Below are positions 6,349 to 15,684 of a stretch of 16,738 nucleotides of DNA, piece after piece. The notes below the pieces were generated by a model. The model ran no database searches. It had not been told where the DNA came from and saw only the letters and a program-made list of their open reading frames with translations. The stretch is from assembly GCA_945957185.1 (NCBI GenBank), contig CAMFKA010000015.1:1-16738 (forward strand), given 5' to 3'. The position numbers and the translations under genes are program-made. Origin of the DNA: an uncultured Chlamydiaceae bacterium (GTDB lineage Bacteria; Chlamydiota; Chlamydiia; Chlamydiales; Parachlamydiaceae). Position 1 is the stretch's first letter, and each line of letters opens with the position of its first letter.

Positions 6349-7380
6349 TTAACTTCTAGCCGGAGTGGTTGCTTCATGAATCGTTTCTACCAACGCTTGT
6401 ACGGATTCAAGGGGAGTTTCGGGAGTAATCCCATGTCCCAAATTAAAAATATAAGCAGGATCTCCTCTCATATCGTCTAACAAGCGACGGACATGCTGAC
6501 GAACTACTTTGGGTGAGCAATGAAGAACTTCAGGATCCAAATTCCCTTGCAAAACGATCTCATTTCCAAGAGATTTACGGATCGAAGAGAGGTCTCCATT
6601 CCAATCGATGCTGAGGGCTGTGGGCTTCAGGGAAGCCAGATCGTGAGCAAGCAAAGAACTTCCTCGAGCAAACAGAATCACCGAAATCCCACGCGATTTC
6701 AATGTTTCAACGATACGATCGAGGTATTTCAATGAAAATTCTCGGAATTGCGGATAAGTAAGCATTTGCGCCCACGATTCAAACACTTGGACTGCACAAG
6801 TTCCCGCTTTTGACTGCTCTGTAAGGTAGTCGATAGTGTAGTTCGTCAGTAGTTCCAGCAATTGATGAAAACTGTCTGGATCTTCCATCATCCACTTTTT
6901 TGTTTTGCGAAGCTCGCGGCTTGCTCCCCCTTCAATCATGTAGCTGGCAACGGTGAAAGGGGCACCGGCAAATCCTAAAAGTGGCACATTTAACTGGCTT
7001 TTTAGCAGTCGGATAGCTTTAAAAACATAGTCGAGGCTTTCGGTAATCTCAATTTTTGGCAAACTGGCAATATCCGAAGCAGTATTAAGCGAGCGTTGGA
7101 AAACAGGGCCCTTTCCCTCTTCAAACGAAAGTCCCATCTGAAGGGCATCGGGGACGACAAGAATGTCCGAAAAGAGAATAGCGGCATCAAATCCATAACG
7201 ACGCAAGGGTTGCTGCGTGATTTCAGCAACGATTTCCGGAGTGCGACACATCTCCATAAAGGAGTACTGCTCGCGGATTTTTCGGTATTCGGGAAGGTAC
7301 CTTCCCGCTTGACGCATCAGCCAAACGGGGGGTCTGCCTTGATTGCATTTTTGGAGCGCTTTGATCAGCCTATCGCTCAT
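6349..7380 (-). CDS. hemE: Uroporphyrinogen III decarboxylase
   Basis: A 343-residue cytosolic enzyme that removes four carboxyl groups from uroporphyrinogen III to give coproporphyrinogen III. Seen: the signature MRQAGRYLPEYR at 22-33, the FSDIL segment with the catalytic aspartate D72, the second signature GFAGAPFTVASYMIEGG around 136-152, and NLGHGI with the conserved histidine near the C-terminus. Length is normal for the family. The ATG (7378-7380) overlaps the tkt stop codon by one base (TAATG on the minus strand), and an AAGGA site lies inside the end of tkt, so translation is probably coupled to tkt. It precedes hemG in the same unit. The next enzyme of the pathway, hemN or hemF, is not in this window. 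Confidence 0.96.
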   Translation of the reverse strand: MSDRLIKALQKCNQGRPPVWLMRQAGRYLPEYRKIREQYSFMEMCRTPEIVAEITQQPLRRYGFDAAILFSDILVVPDALQMGLSFEEGKGPVFQRSLNTASDIASLPKIEITESLDYVFKAIRLLKSQLNVPLLGFAGAPFTVASYMIEGGASRELRKTKKWMMEDPDSFHQLLELLTNYTIDYLTEQSKAGTCAVQVFESWAQMLTYPQFREFSLKYLDRIVETLKSRGISVILFARGSSLLAHDLASLKPTALSIDWNGDLSSIRKSLGNEIVLQGNLDPEVLHCSPKVVRQHVRRLLDDMRGDPAYIFNLGHGITPETPLESVQALVETIHEATTPARS

Positions 7381-9389
7381 TAAAGAATCCTTTCCAAAAT
7401 AGCTTCGACAGTAAATCCAAACTCTTGCGCCAACATTTTTGCCGGTGCGGAGGCTCCGAAACGGTCCATCGAAATCGCAATGCCTTGACGACCGATATAT
7501 TTATGCCATCCCAAATCAACTCCGGCCTCAATGCTGACTCTCTTACCTAGGTCTCCACCCACTACACTTTCGATGTATTCCGGAGATTGGGCTTCGAAAA
7601 TTTCCCAGCACGGCATCGAAACAACGCGTACGTGTTTCCCTAATTTTTCCAACTCTTTTGCGACGTCAAGAGCGAGGTGAACCTCCGATCCTGTTGCAAA
7701 GAGCGTGTAGTCAGCTTTACCACTTTCCTTCTTCAAAATATAAGCTCCGCGACCCACTCCCTCAGCGTAAGGGCGATCCGCTTCAGCAAGGTCGGGAAGA
7801 TTTTGTCGAGAGAGCAAAATCGCTGTAGGTCCGTGGTAATTCAAAGCAGCAATCCACGCTTGTTTCACTTCATGGCTATCGGCAGGACGGATCACTTGTA
7901 AAAATGGGATCGCGCGAAGGGCGGCATAGTGCTCGATAGGTTGATGAGTGGGGCCGTCTTCTCCAAGGAAAATAGAATCGTGAGTAAATTGATAAACCAC
8001 TTGCACTCGCATCAGCGCACAGAGGCGAATAGCATTCCGCATGTAATCGGAGAATGTTAAAAACGTCCCTATAAATGGAGTAAACAGCTTCAATTCCGAA
8101 AGCCCTGTCGCCATCGTTGCCATACCGAATTCACGCACACCAAATTTGATGTTTTTTCCTTCGAAATGCCCTGGAGTAATAACAGGAAAATTCTTCAGCA
8201 TCGTCAGATCGGAGCAAGATAGATCGGCAGAGCCTCCAATAAGCTGTGGAAGGAATTCAGCAAGATAATTAAGGATATCTTGAGAAGCCTTTCTTCCTGC
8301 TATAGGAGATTTAATATCAATAGCTCGAAGTCTTGCCTCTAAGTCGTTTGGCAGCTTACGATGAGCCATAGTCTCAAATTCAGTTAGTTTCTCCGGATTA
8401 TCCCTTGCCCACGCGTCAAACGTTTCTTTCCACTCATTTTCGCGCTTTTGATCGACTGCTAGTCTTTCATTAAAATAATCGTAAACAGCTTGTGGGACGT
8501 AAAACGGCTCTTGAGGGATTCCCAAAGCTTGTTTTGTTGCTATCACCTCTTCCGGACCAAGCGGTGATCCATGAACCTTGAAAGTCCCGGCTTTATTTGG
8601 CGATCCTTTCCCAATCACTGTAGTGGCAATGACAAGACGTGGGCGGCTTTGATTTTTGCGAATACTTCCCAATACGCGATGAACGTCTTCCAAATTATTG
8701 CCGTCCATTTCAAAAACTTCCCACCCATAAGCTTCGTAGCGCAATTTTGTCGACTCCGACGAAGATTCAGAAAGGGGGCCGTCCAAAGTTACGTGGTTGG
8801 CATCGTAGATAACGATCAAATTATCGAGCTTCAAATGCCCTGCAAGAGAGGAAACTTCAGAAGATACCCCTTCCATCATGCAACCATCCCCGGCCAACAC
8901 CCACACTTTGCTGTCTAAGATCGTATGTTTAGGTGTGTTGAAGCGCGCCTCTAGCATTTTCAATCCCAGCGCCTGCCCCACAGCATTACCAAAACCCTGT
9001 CCCAATGGCCCTGTCGTAGTTTCTACTCCGGGGGTATCCAAAGATTCCGGATGGCCCGGCGTTTTGGAATGGAGTTGCCTAAAATTTTTGATGTCTTCTA
9101 ATGAAACGTCGTAACCGGAAAGATGCAAGCAAGAGTAGAGCCACATCGAGCCGTGTCCTGCTGACAAAATAAATCTGTCTCTATTTATCCAGTTGGGATT
9201 TTTAGGATTTTGTCTGAGTTCAACGCCATAGAGATACGCGCCGATTTCGGCACAGCCAAGCGGAAGTCCCGGGTGCCCTGAATCTGCCTTTTGGACGGCA
9301 TCGATGGATAACCCTCGGATAGTGTTAGCGATTTTCCCTAAAATTTGTGTAAGTTGTGAGTCCATTTCGATACCTTTTGTTATTGACAT
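7380..9389 (-). CDS. tkt: Transketolase
   Basis: A 669-residue thiamine-diphosphate enzyme of the pentose phosphate pathway that transfers two-carbon ketol units between sugar phosphates. Seen in order: SGHP at 37-40 and GHGS at 78-81 (active-site histidines), GPLGQG at 127-132, the cofactor motif GDG at 167-169 with its partner asparagine N198 about 30 residues on, GVREFGMA in the middle domain containing the catalytic glutamate, and LGEDGPTHQPIEH. The C-terminal transketolase domain is complete; length equals the family norm. The ATG at 9389 has GAGGAG 8 nt upstream. An internal ATG eight codons in (9365) with AAGG upstream is a possible second start. It is the first gene of a tkt-hemE-hemG unit. 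Pairing carbon metabolism with heme genes is probably inherited layout rather than functional linkage. Confidence 0.97.
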   Translation of the reverse strand: MSITKGIEMDSQLTQILGKIANTIRGLSIDAVQKADSGHPGLPLGCAEIGAYLYGVELRQNPKNPNWINRDRFILSAGHGSMWLYSCLHLSGYDVSLEDIKNFRQLHSKTPGHPESLDTPGVETTTGPLGQGFGNAVGQALGLKMLEARFNTPKHTILDSKVWVLAGDGCMMEGVSSEVSSLAGHLKLDNLIVIYDANHVTLDGPLSESSSESTKLRYEAYGWEVFEMDGNNLEDVHRVLGSIRKNQSRPRLVIATTVIGKGSPNKAGTFKVHGSPLGPEEVIATKQALGIPQEPFYVPQAVYDYFNERLAVDQKRENEWKETFDAWARDNPEKLTEFETMAHRKLPNDLEARLRAIDIKSPIAGRKASQDILNYLAEFLPQLIGGSADLSCSDLTMLKNFPVITPGHFEGKNIKFGVREFGMATMATGLSELKLFTPFIGTFLTFSDYMRNAIRLCALMRVQVVYQFTHDSIFLGEDGPTHQPIEHYAALRAIPFLQVIRPADSHEVKQAWIAALNYHGPTAILLSRQNLPDLAEADRPYAEGVGRGAYILKKESGKADYTLFATGSEVHLALDVAKELEKLGKHVRVVSMPCWEIFEAQSPEYIESVVGGDLGKRVSIEAGVDLGWHKYIGRQGIAISMDRFGASAPAKMLAQEFGFTVEAILERIL

Positions 9390-9440
9390 GACCTTAGCTC
9401 CTCAGTGAGAATGTCTGCGATCTCAGATTAAACAACTGGA

Positions 9441-9470
9441 TTTATACACAGTCGGAGCTTAAAAATGCAA
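9441..9470 (-). promoter_or_regulatory. Putative sigma-70-type promoter of the tkt-hemE-hemG operon
   Basis: On the minus strand TTGCAT (9470-9465), an 18-nt spacer and TATAAA (9446-9441) form a good vegetative-type promoter, placing the start about 45 nt upstream of the tkt ATG. It sits in the 95-nt divergent gap between tkt and the gene at 9485. I see no equally good promoter for the rightward gene. Confidence 0.5.
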
Positions 9471-9484
9471 ATAAAGGAACCTAA

Positions 9485-10327
9485 ATGACAATTTATCTCG
9501 ATGCTTACAGGGATTTTTGCAACCCACTCTCCTTCTGCGATAAAATCATCCCGGGAACCTTCGGATGGAGAGCCTTAAAATTTGTCCATCGCGTCTGGTG
9601 GTTTCAAACCAGAAAGCAAAAGATCATTCAGGATGGCGATAAAATTGGATTAGCTCTTAGGGGATTTTTTGCTCAGGTCATCTCTTACAGCTCTGTGGCG
9701 AAGTCTGCAGCGCAATTTTTGATGATTATCGTAAAAATCGAAGAGATGTTCACGGCCTTCGATGAATCTCAAAAGCATTGGCGATGTATCAAAGGGACTT
9801 GGAGGGGGGATTTTCATGTAGGCCATCCCCCTGGAATACACATCAGAGTCGCGAAAACATCCAAAGCAATCTTTCACTATCTAACGGCAACATTCTGTTT
9901 AACCATGATGTTTATCGACGTCATCGATGCGATCATGTTCACAAAAAAAACTCAATGTGAAGCGGCATTATTAGTTAAGAGCAACTTGGCAAAGGTGATC
10001 CAATATTGCACTCAAAGCGAAAGCGATCTTCGAAACAAACTCTACACTAATCGTAAGCTTGTCGATATGATCTTGCAAAAAACCAATAAAAACAAATCTT
10101 CTAACGATTTCATCGATGACATCACAACAGGGTTAAGAGAGTACAAAAAGGTCTCCAACGTCATTGCCGATACATCTTCATTGGCATGGAGCGTGTTAGA
10201 AAAAATTACAAAGGTCACTTACTATATCCTAAAGACACTTGTTCAACCATCCACATCGGATAAATTCGGTGGAAAATCTCGCTTCTACCAATTCATTCAA
10301 GATAAAAACAGAAAGCGTTTGATTTAA
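9485..10327 (+). CDS. Hypothetical protein with two hydrophobic segments
   Basis: A 280-residue protein that I do not recognise. The ATG at 9485 has AAAGGA ending 6 nt upstream, and the reading frame is open without interruption, so it is a credible gene. Hydrophobic stretches lie at about 56-84 (FFAQVISYSSVAKSAAQFLM...) and 128-152 (IFHYLTATFCLTMMFIDVIDAIMF); the second is long enough to span a membrane. The first 55 residues are aromatic and basic, and the C-terminal 120 residues are mostly predicted helix with many lysines. No signal peptide, catalytic motif or repeat is visible. It is divergent from tkt and 53 nt upstream of the RHS gene on the same strand. A membrane-associated, lineage-specific protein, perhaps Inc-like, is possible, but the spacing of the hydrophobic segments is wider than the tight bilobed hairpin usual for Inc proteins. 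Function unknown. Confidence 0.7.
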   Translation: MTIYLDAYRDFCNPLSFCDKIIPGTFGWRALKFVHRVWWFQTRKQKIIQDGDKIGLALRGFFAQVISYSSVAKSAAQFLMIIVKIEEMFTAFDESQKHWRCIKGTWRGDFHVGHPPGIHIRVAKTSKAIFHYLTATFCLTMMFIDVIDAIMFTKKTQCEAALLVKSNLAKVIQYCTQSESDLRNKLYTNRKLVDMILQKTNKNKSSNDFIDDITTGLREYKKVSNVIADTSSLAWSVLEKITKVTYYILKTLVQPSTSDKFGGKSRFYQFIQDKNRKRLI

Positions 10328-10380
10328 AAACATCACCCAATATATACCTATCGATACACTTTACTCAATACAGGATAATC

Positions 10381-13300
10381 ATGCTCTTAAGACTCCTATT
10401 ACTACTCACGTTTATCCCTTCTTTCATTTTTTCTACTTATAACGATGGCACCAGAAACGGCAACCTCAGCCTCATCCACCTTGAATCTGCTTCCGGATCA
10501 GTTATCGACGGATGTGTCAACGCCATCACCGGAGAATACTTTCGCTCCACTTCCGACATCGCTGTGATGGGTGTCGAACCTCTTGTTTTAGAACGGTATC
10601 TCAGCGACAAACTCTATTTTTGCCATGCAGAACACTCCTGGCAAAATTTTGGATTTAATTTTGCCTCACAAATCAATCCACTAATGGACCTCTATGTCAT
10701 TGACAGCAATGGAGGAAAGTTCACATTAGAATTTTCACACAAAAGTGGTCATGACCACAACTTCGCACTGCGCCATGACCACGTCAAATTTGGTGTGACA
10801 AACTACTCTAACGACCGTATCGGCAGGAAAAACCACCTTCGCTACATTAAAGCCACAACGGATAAGAAGAGAAAAAATGTCACGCTCAAATATGCCAATG
10901 GAGGTCGCAAGTACTACAAAAAGATTAAAATCGATGGAAACGACTCTCTATTGCTGGCAAGCGAAACTTTGCCAAACGGCTGCTTTCATGAATTTGGGTA
11001 CACGGATCGCTATGGCCTGTCACAAGTAACTCTAAAAGGGAATAACGGCGATGTATTAGGGAGTTTGACTTTTAAATATCCCGGAAAGAAAGAGCTAAAA
11101 ACAAACCCCTATTTCGATGTCCACGCAAGCAACGGTCAAAGCGTTAGATACCATCTTAGAAAAGACAAAAAAAACGTCCATTTCGACATCACACGCGTAG
11201 AGATGAATCACGCTCCCCACGAAGATATCACAGTCATCCACGATGAGTATGGCAAAAAGATGTTACGGGCGGCTCGCCCGGAAAACCGATTCAAGGAGGC
11301 TCACCTTTTCCACTATGGAGAGCAGTCAACACGCAACGGTAAAGTCAAAATCAAATACAATCGATCCAATCCGGGTAACGCAGAAAACTGGATCGGAAAA
11401 GTACGACGGTTAAAAGCCCCCGTCGGACACGATGCCACCCCGATTATCACACATGAATTCTGCTATTGGACCCCTCTCTTCCACGACATCGGCACCAATA
11501 TCATCCATAGCGGAAAAGGATCTACAACTGTCTACGATGCCCATTCACACAAAACCTGCTACCATTGGAACGACTCATTTCAACTCGAAAAAATCGAAAA
11601 ATTTAAAGGTACACGCGACCACTCCCTCTATTCCATAGAGCACTATCGCTACGATAATGCCGGTCAGCTGACTCTGCGCTACTTTGAAGTCGCCAACGAA
11701 GGGATCCTTTTCTGCAGACAGTACTTCTACAACGAACACGGCGACGTCATCGAAGATAAACTATGGGGAAACCTCACCGGAACATGCAGCAACAATTATG
11801 TGCACATGGGGCCGCATGGACCTGTTAATAATGGCATCGACACCTACTCCATCAAGTACCAATATAGCAATGATCGTTTTCATAATGTGATCCACGAAAC
11901 CGATGGAGTCTATGAAACCTCGTACCAATACCTTTCCGGTACAGATAAACTAACTGTCAAATATACCGGACCTGTTGGAAAAATTGAAAACCGAGAGTTC
12001 TACGATTACAACGGACGAGGCGAACTTGTCGCATTGACATGCGACGATGGCAGTAGCACAGACCGTCATAATCTGGAAAATGTCTCTTTAAGAAGCATAG
12101 AAAGACGACAATACGACAACAACCTCCCTGTTGTCGTAGAAAAATTTTTCTACGATTTTGACAACGAAATCGAGAAACTCGATAGCAGAAAATGCTTCGT
12201 CAACAGCCGCACAGGAAAGCCACTGCAAGAATCAATTTTCGATAGCGATGGCACCCTTCGGTACACACTACACCACAGCTACGATGCTCACGACAATTTG
12301 ATTTCGACAGTGGATCCCACAGGCGTTGTCACAACGTTCACATACGACCAAAACGATAATCTCATCTCTCAAACTCGTGAAGGCATCACAAAACACTGCA
12401 CCTACGACTTTGTCAATCGTCTCATCAAAGAAGAAATTGTCACCGATGGGCAAAGCAAAGTGCAATCGTATCGCTACAATTATCTCAGCGAAAAAGTTGC
12501 CTCAGTAGACACGTGGGGCAATGAAACTCGCATAGAGTACGACGATTTCAGTCGACCTGTAGTGGAGATTTCACCCACATACCTTACAGATCGAAATGAA
12601 CCATTTACCCCTGTCATGCGCAAATCATACGATGCCTTGGGGAATGTGGTCACATCCACATCGCCTTCCAATTACACAGTGTACTCAAAATACAACATCC
12701 GGGGACAACTGCTTGAGTCCCGCGACGAGGAAGGAATCTTACTTAAATGCGAATACTCAACAAATGGCCGTCTGGTCAAGCAAACAGAACGTAACGGAGT
12801 ACAAACCGCATATTCTTACGATTACGCCGGAAGAGAATTAACAAGAACAACTTACGATGCAAAGGGCTTTTACGCAAAAAGCATCCGTACCGAGTATCAA
12901 GGAGCTCTCAAAGTTGAAGAAGAAGATGAAGCAGGTGTAAGCATCTTTTATTCCTACAATTTTCGCGGACAATGCATCTCTCAAGAACGTTTGGGATTAA
13001 CGATATTTTACGATTACGATTCTTGCGGGAGAGTAATCGCAGAACGGAAATGCGATAGCTTCAAAACGTGCTGTTATGACAATCTCGACCGAATCATCGA
13101 ACAATCGGACGACGGCATCATCACCAATAGAAGTTACGATGCTCACGGACGAATCGTCGTGGAGCAGATCGGCGATTCCATTACAACAACTCGGTACAAT
13201 GGATTTGGAGAACCCATCTCCATCACTGACGGAGAAGGCAGAGCCACCCACATTGAGTACCAAGACAACTATTTGAATGCGTTAGGGCAGCCGGTAAGGG

Positions 13301-15684
13301 TATTAAAGACCACCTACTGCAATGGAACTGTGGCAGAGATCGAACACAACGCACATGGGCAACCCTATCACGATCTCTGGCGTTCTAACAGTGGTCAAAT
13401 CCTTAAAGATGATTACTATTACTACCATACGTCAGGGCAACTATCTTTGACGGTTTCAACAGTGATTGCAAAAAATGAAACGCTGGCAGAACGCACTGTC
13501 CGCATGATGTATGACACTCAAGGACGTTTGATAGAACTTCGTGATGGAGACGGAACACCCGAACAAAAGACCACAACCTACTTCTACAATAGCTTAGGGC
13601 AAAAAACAGCCGAGAAGCAACCCAATGGCAATGAGCTTCATATGACCTATGACTCATTAGGAAGAATGGATTCGATAAGTTCTAACGACCGCACGATCGA
13701 CTACCGCTATCACTACGACAATCGAGATAACATTCTCAGAGTGGACGATCGTGTACAAAATACAATTTGCGAACGATCTTACGATTTATCTAATCGATTG
13801 CTGGAAGAGAAGCTTGCGAACGGATTGACGGTACACTACGACTACGATGTTGCTGGACGCCTCACTACCCTTACCCTTCCTGATAGCACCACTGCTCGCT
13901 ATACGTACACCGGAAAATTTATTCACACTGTTTCAGATGGCGATTTCACACACACCTATGAGCAAAGAAACTCATCAGGACGAGCTATTTGCGAAACCAC
14001 CATCTACGGCAATGAAAAACTCACTTCCTATTCTCCAATAGGGCAGAAGTTGTCCATTCAAAACGCTGATTTTAAAGATGCGATTATTGATAGAGACGTT
14101 TCCGGAAATCCCCTGTTGCGAATGCTTCAGAATATGGAGCGTCACTACCGATGGGATGACCTGCATCAAATCCAGAAAGAAAATGAGCACGACTACACAC
14201 ACGATTCACAATATAACCGAAGAGCGAAAGATGGAAATAACTACTCTATTAATGCCCTGAACCAAGTCACTCATGACGGCAACAATCCCTATATCCACGA
14301 CAAAAACGGAAATATTATTGAAGCTCGAGGTTATCGTTTCGAATATGACGCCCTCAATCGTTTAACGACAGTTCATACCCCTACTGATCTTGTTCACTAC
14401 ACCTACGATTTCCAAAATAGACGGATGAGCTCATCGTCAGAGGGAGGAACGCTTTTTATTTATGCCGGAATGAACGAAGTCGGCAGCCTTTCGTCAACGA
14501 AGCGATGCGTAAGACTCCTCGGCGAAGGTGACGGTGCAGAAAGAAGCGCAGGAGTTCTTTTTAAGATCAATGACGACACCTACGAACCCGTCTACGACAT
14601 CGTAGGCAATGTCGTAGCATTACGAAATGAAACCGGTACCGTCGAAACATACGATTACGATCTCTTCGGGATTTCCGATAACAAGACGCCTCTATCCCCT
14701 TGGGGTTTTTCTAGCAAGAGACTTGATTTAGAAACCGGATTCCTCTTTTTTGGACATCGCTACTACGACCCTTCGTTAGGGAGATGGATCACCGCAGACC
14801 CCAAAGGGTATGCTGCCGGTCCCAATCTATACGCGTATATCAAAAACAATCCGGCAAAATATTTGGATGAATACGGATTAAAGGCTGAAAGAGAGTCGCG
14901 ATATGCGGGGATAAAGAAATCGATCTCTATTGGGAAGTGCCGCGATCGCCTGGTAAACTTGACAAACATGTTCAGGGACACCGCGAAACCATCTGATACA
15001 AAAGGGTTTACAAACGCGGCCGAATCCGATACAGTAGTTATCGAAACTGATCCCGATGGTGAAGTTCTCTATTCCTTAGGACTCGATAAGGAACCTGCGA
15101 ATTACTTTATCAGCTTCGGAAATGGAATATGCAACACCTTAAAAGATGCAGGAAAGAGCGCAGGAATGATATCGAAACATTTCGGTGGGTACAATGTGTA
15201 CATCCTACACGCACCAACAGATAACCTTTTTACAGATGTCATGCATGCAGGATTAGAAATGATGGGAATCTACGACAAACACTGCAAAAACATAGAGAGG
15301 CAGGTACGGGCTTTGCACAAAAAGTTTCCCGATAAAGAGCATTTAGGCTTTATGCATAGCAGAGGAGCTCTCACATTCCATCGTGCACTGGAGCGGCTTT
15401 CTCTTGATTTTCAAAGAAAAACGCATGTGAGGACATTTGGTGGGGCGCATTTCATTCCTCTAGGCAATTTTGCTAGCGTCGCAAATTATGCCTCTACATA
15501 TGACATTGTCCCCCACATCAGCAATCCTATATCTTCCATAACGCGGTTTTTTCAGGACCAACCCCACATTAATTTTGTTGAGGGTCAAGGGATAATCGGT
15601 CTCGACCATGCCTTCAGCAGCCCCACATATCAAGAGATTGCAAAAATGGAAAGTTATAAATTCAAAATGCAATACGGAGAGTAA
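10381..15684 (+). CDS. Secreted RHS/YD-repeat protein with alpha/beta-hydrolase-like (DUF687-like) C-terminal domain
   Basis: A 1767-residue protein. Residues 1-18 are a Sec signal peptide (leucine-rich core). Residues about 35-120 look like the DUF6531 domain that opens many RHS proteins (GSVIDGCVNAITGEYF...). Residues about 370-1440 hold many YD repeats of the type YDxxGxL, forming the RHS shell. The RHS-associated core follows (YYDPSLGRWITADP at 1461-1474, NLYAY at 1482-1486) and ends at DEYGL, 1496-1500. The last 267 residues are the variable tip: an NGICNT motif, then GFMHSRGA with putative nucleophile S1660, YDIVP with D1708, and GLDHAF with H1743. These have the order and spacing of a lipase-like Ser-Asp-His triad. 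From memory, chlamydial DUF687 proteins carry a similar HSxGA motif. An AGGA site lies 5 nt before the ATG. The protein probably works as an exported effector or toxin. The following gene abuts the stop codon and may encode its partner. Confidence 0.9.
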   Translation: MLLRLLLLLTFIPSFIFSTYNDGTRNGNLSLIHLESASGSVIDGCVNAITGEYFRSTSDIAVMGVEPLVLERYLSDKLYFCHAEHSWQNFGFNFASQINPLMDLYVIDSNGGKFTLEFSHKSGHDHNFALRHDHVKFGVTNYSNDRIGRKNHLRYIKATTDKKRKNVTLKYANGGRKYYKKIKIDGNDSLLLASETLPNGCFHEFGYTDRYGLSQVTLKGNNGDVLGSLTFKYPGKKELKTNPYFDVHASNGQSVRYHLRKDKKNVHFDITRVEMNHAPHEDITVIHDEYGKKMLRAARPENRFKEAHLFHYGEQSTRNGKVKIKYNRSNPGNAENWIGKVRRLKAPVGHDATPIITHEFCYWTPLFHDIGTNIIHSGKGSTTVYDAHSHKTCYHWNDSFQLEKIEKFKGTRDHSLYSIEHYRYDNAGQLTLRYFEVANEGILFCRQYFYNEHGDVIEDKLWGNLTGTCSNNYVHMGPHGPVNNGIDTYSIKYQYSNDRFHNVIHETDGVYETSYQYLSGTDKLTVKYTGPVGKIENREFYDYNGRGELVALTCDDGSSTDRHNLENVSLRSIERRQYDNNLPVVVEKFFYDFDNEIEKLDSRKCFVNSRTGKPLQESIFDSDGTLRYTLHHSYDAHDNLISTVDPTGVVTTFTYDQNDNLISQTREGITKHCTYDFVNRLIKEEIVTDGQSKVQSYRYNYLSEKVASVDTWGNETRIEYDDFSRPVVEISPTYLTDRNEPFTPVMRKSYDALGNVVTSTSPSNYTVYSKYNIRGQLLESRDEEGILLKCEYSTNGRLVKQTERNGVQTAYSYDYAGRELTRTTYDAKGFYAKSIRTEYQGALKVEEEDEAGVSIFYSYNFRGQCISQERLGLTIFYDYDSCGRVIAERKCDSFKTCCYDNLDRIIEQSDDGIITNRSYDAHGRIVVEQIGDSITTTRYNGFGEPISITDGEGRATHIEYQDNYLNALGQPVRVLKTTYCNGTVAEIEHNAHGQPYHDLWRSNSGQILKDDYYYYHTSGQLSLTVSTVIAKNETLAERTVRMMYDTQGRLIELRDGDGTPEQKTTTYFYNSLGQKTAEKQPNGNELHMTYDSLGRMDSISSNDRTIDYRYHYDNRDNILRVDDRVQNTICERSYDLSNRLLEEKLANGLTVHYDYDVAGRLTTLTLPDSTTARYTYTGKFIHTVSDGDFTHTYEQRNSSGRAICETTIYGNEKLTSYSPIGQKLSIQNADFKDAIIDRDVSGNPLLRMLQNMERHYRWDDLHQIQKENEHDYTHDSQYNRRAKDGNNYSINALNQVTHDGNNPYIHDKNGNIIEARGYRFEYDALNRLTTVHTPTDLVHYTYDFQNRRMSSSSEGGTLFIYAGMNEVGSLSSTKRCVRLLGEGDGAERSAGVLFKINDDTYEPVYDIVGNVVALRNETGTVETYDYDLFGISDNKTPLSPWGFSSKRLDLETGFLFFGHRYYDPSLGRWITADPKGYAAGPNLYAYIKNNPAKYLDEYGLKAERESRYAGIKKSISIGKCRDRLVNLTNMFRDTAKPSDTKGFTNAAESDTVVIETDPDGEVLYSLGLDKEPANYFISFGNGICNTLKDAGKSAGMISKHFGGYNVYILHAPTDNLFTDVMHAGLEMMGIYDKHCKNIERQVRALHKKFPDKEHLGFMHSRGALTFHRALERLSLDFQRKTHVRTFGGAHFIPLGNFASVANYASTYDIVPHISNPISSITRFFQDQPHINFVEGQGIIGLDHAFSSPTYQEIAKMESYKFKMQYGE

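Noticed and set aside
12135..12154. Perfect 20-bp palindrome and a nearby TACGACAAC/GTTGTCGTA pair inside the RHS gene
   Set aside because: They lie within conserved YD-repeat coding sequence (VVEKFFYDF) and probably reflect codon choice for repeated tyrosine and aspartate.
11600..14450. Regularly recurring TACGA/YD-type words, possibly a DNA repeat or CRISPR-like array
   Set aside because: They are degenerate protein-level YD repeats without constant spacers or exact repeat units.
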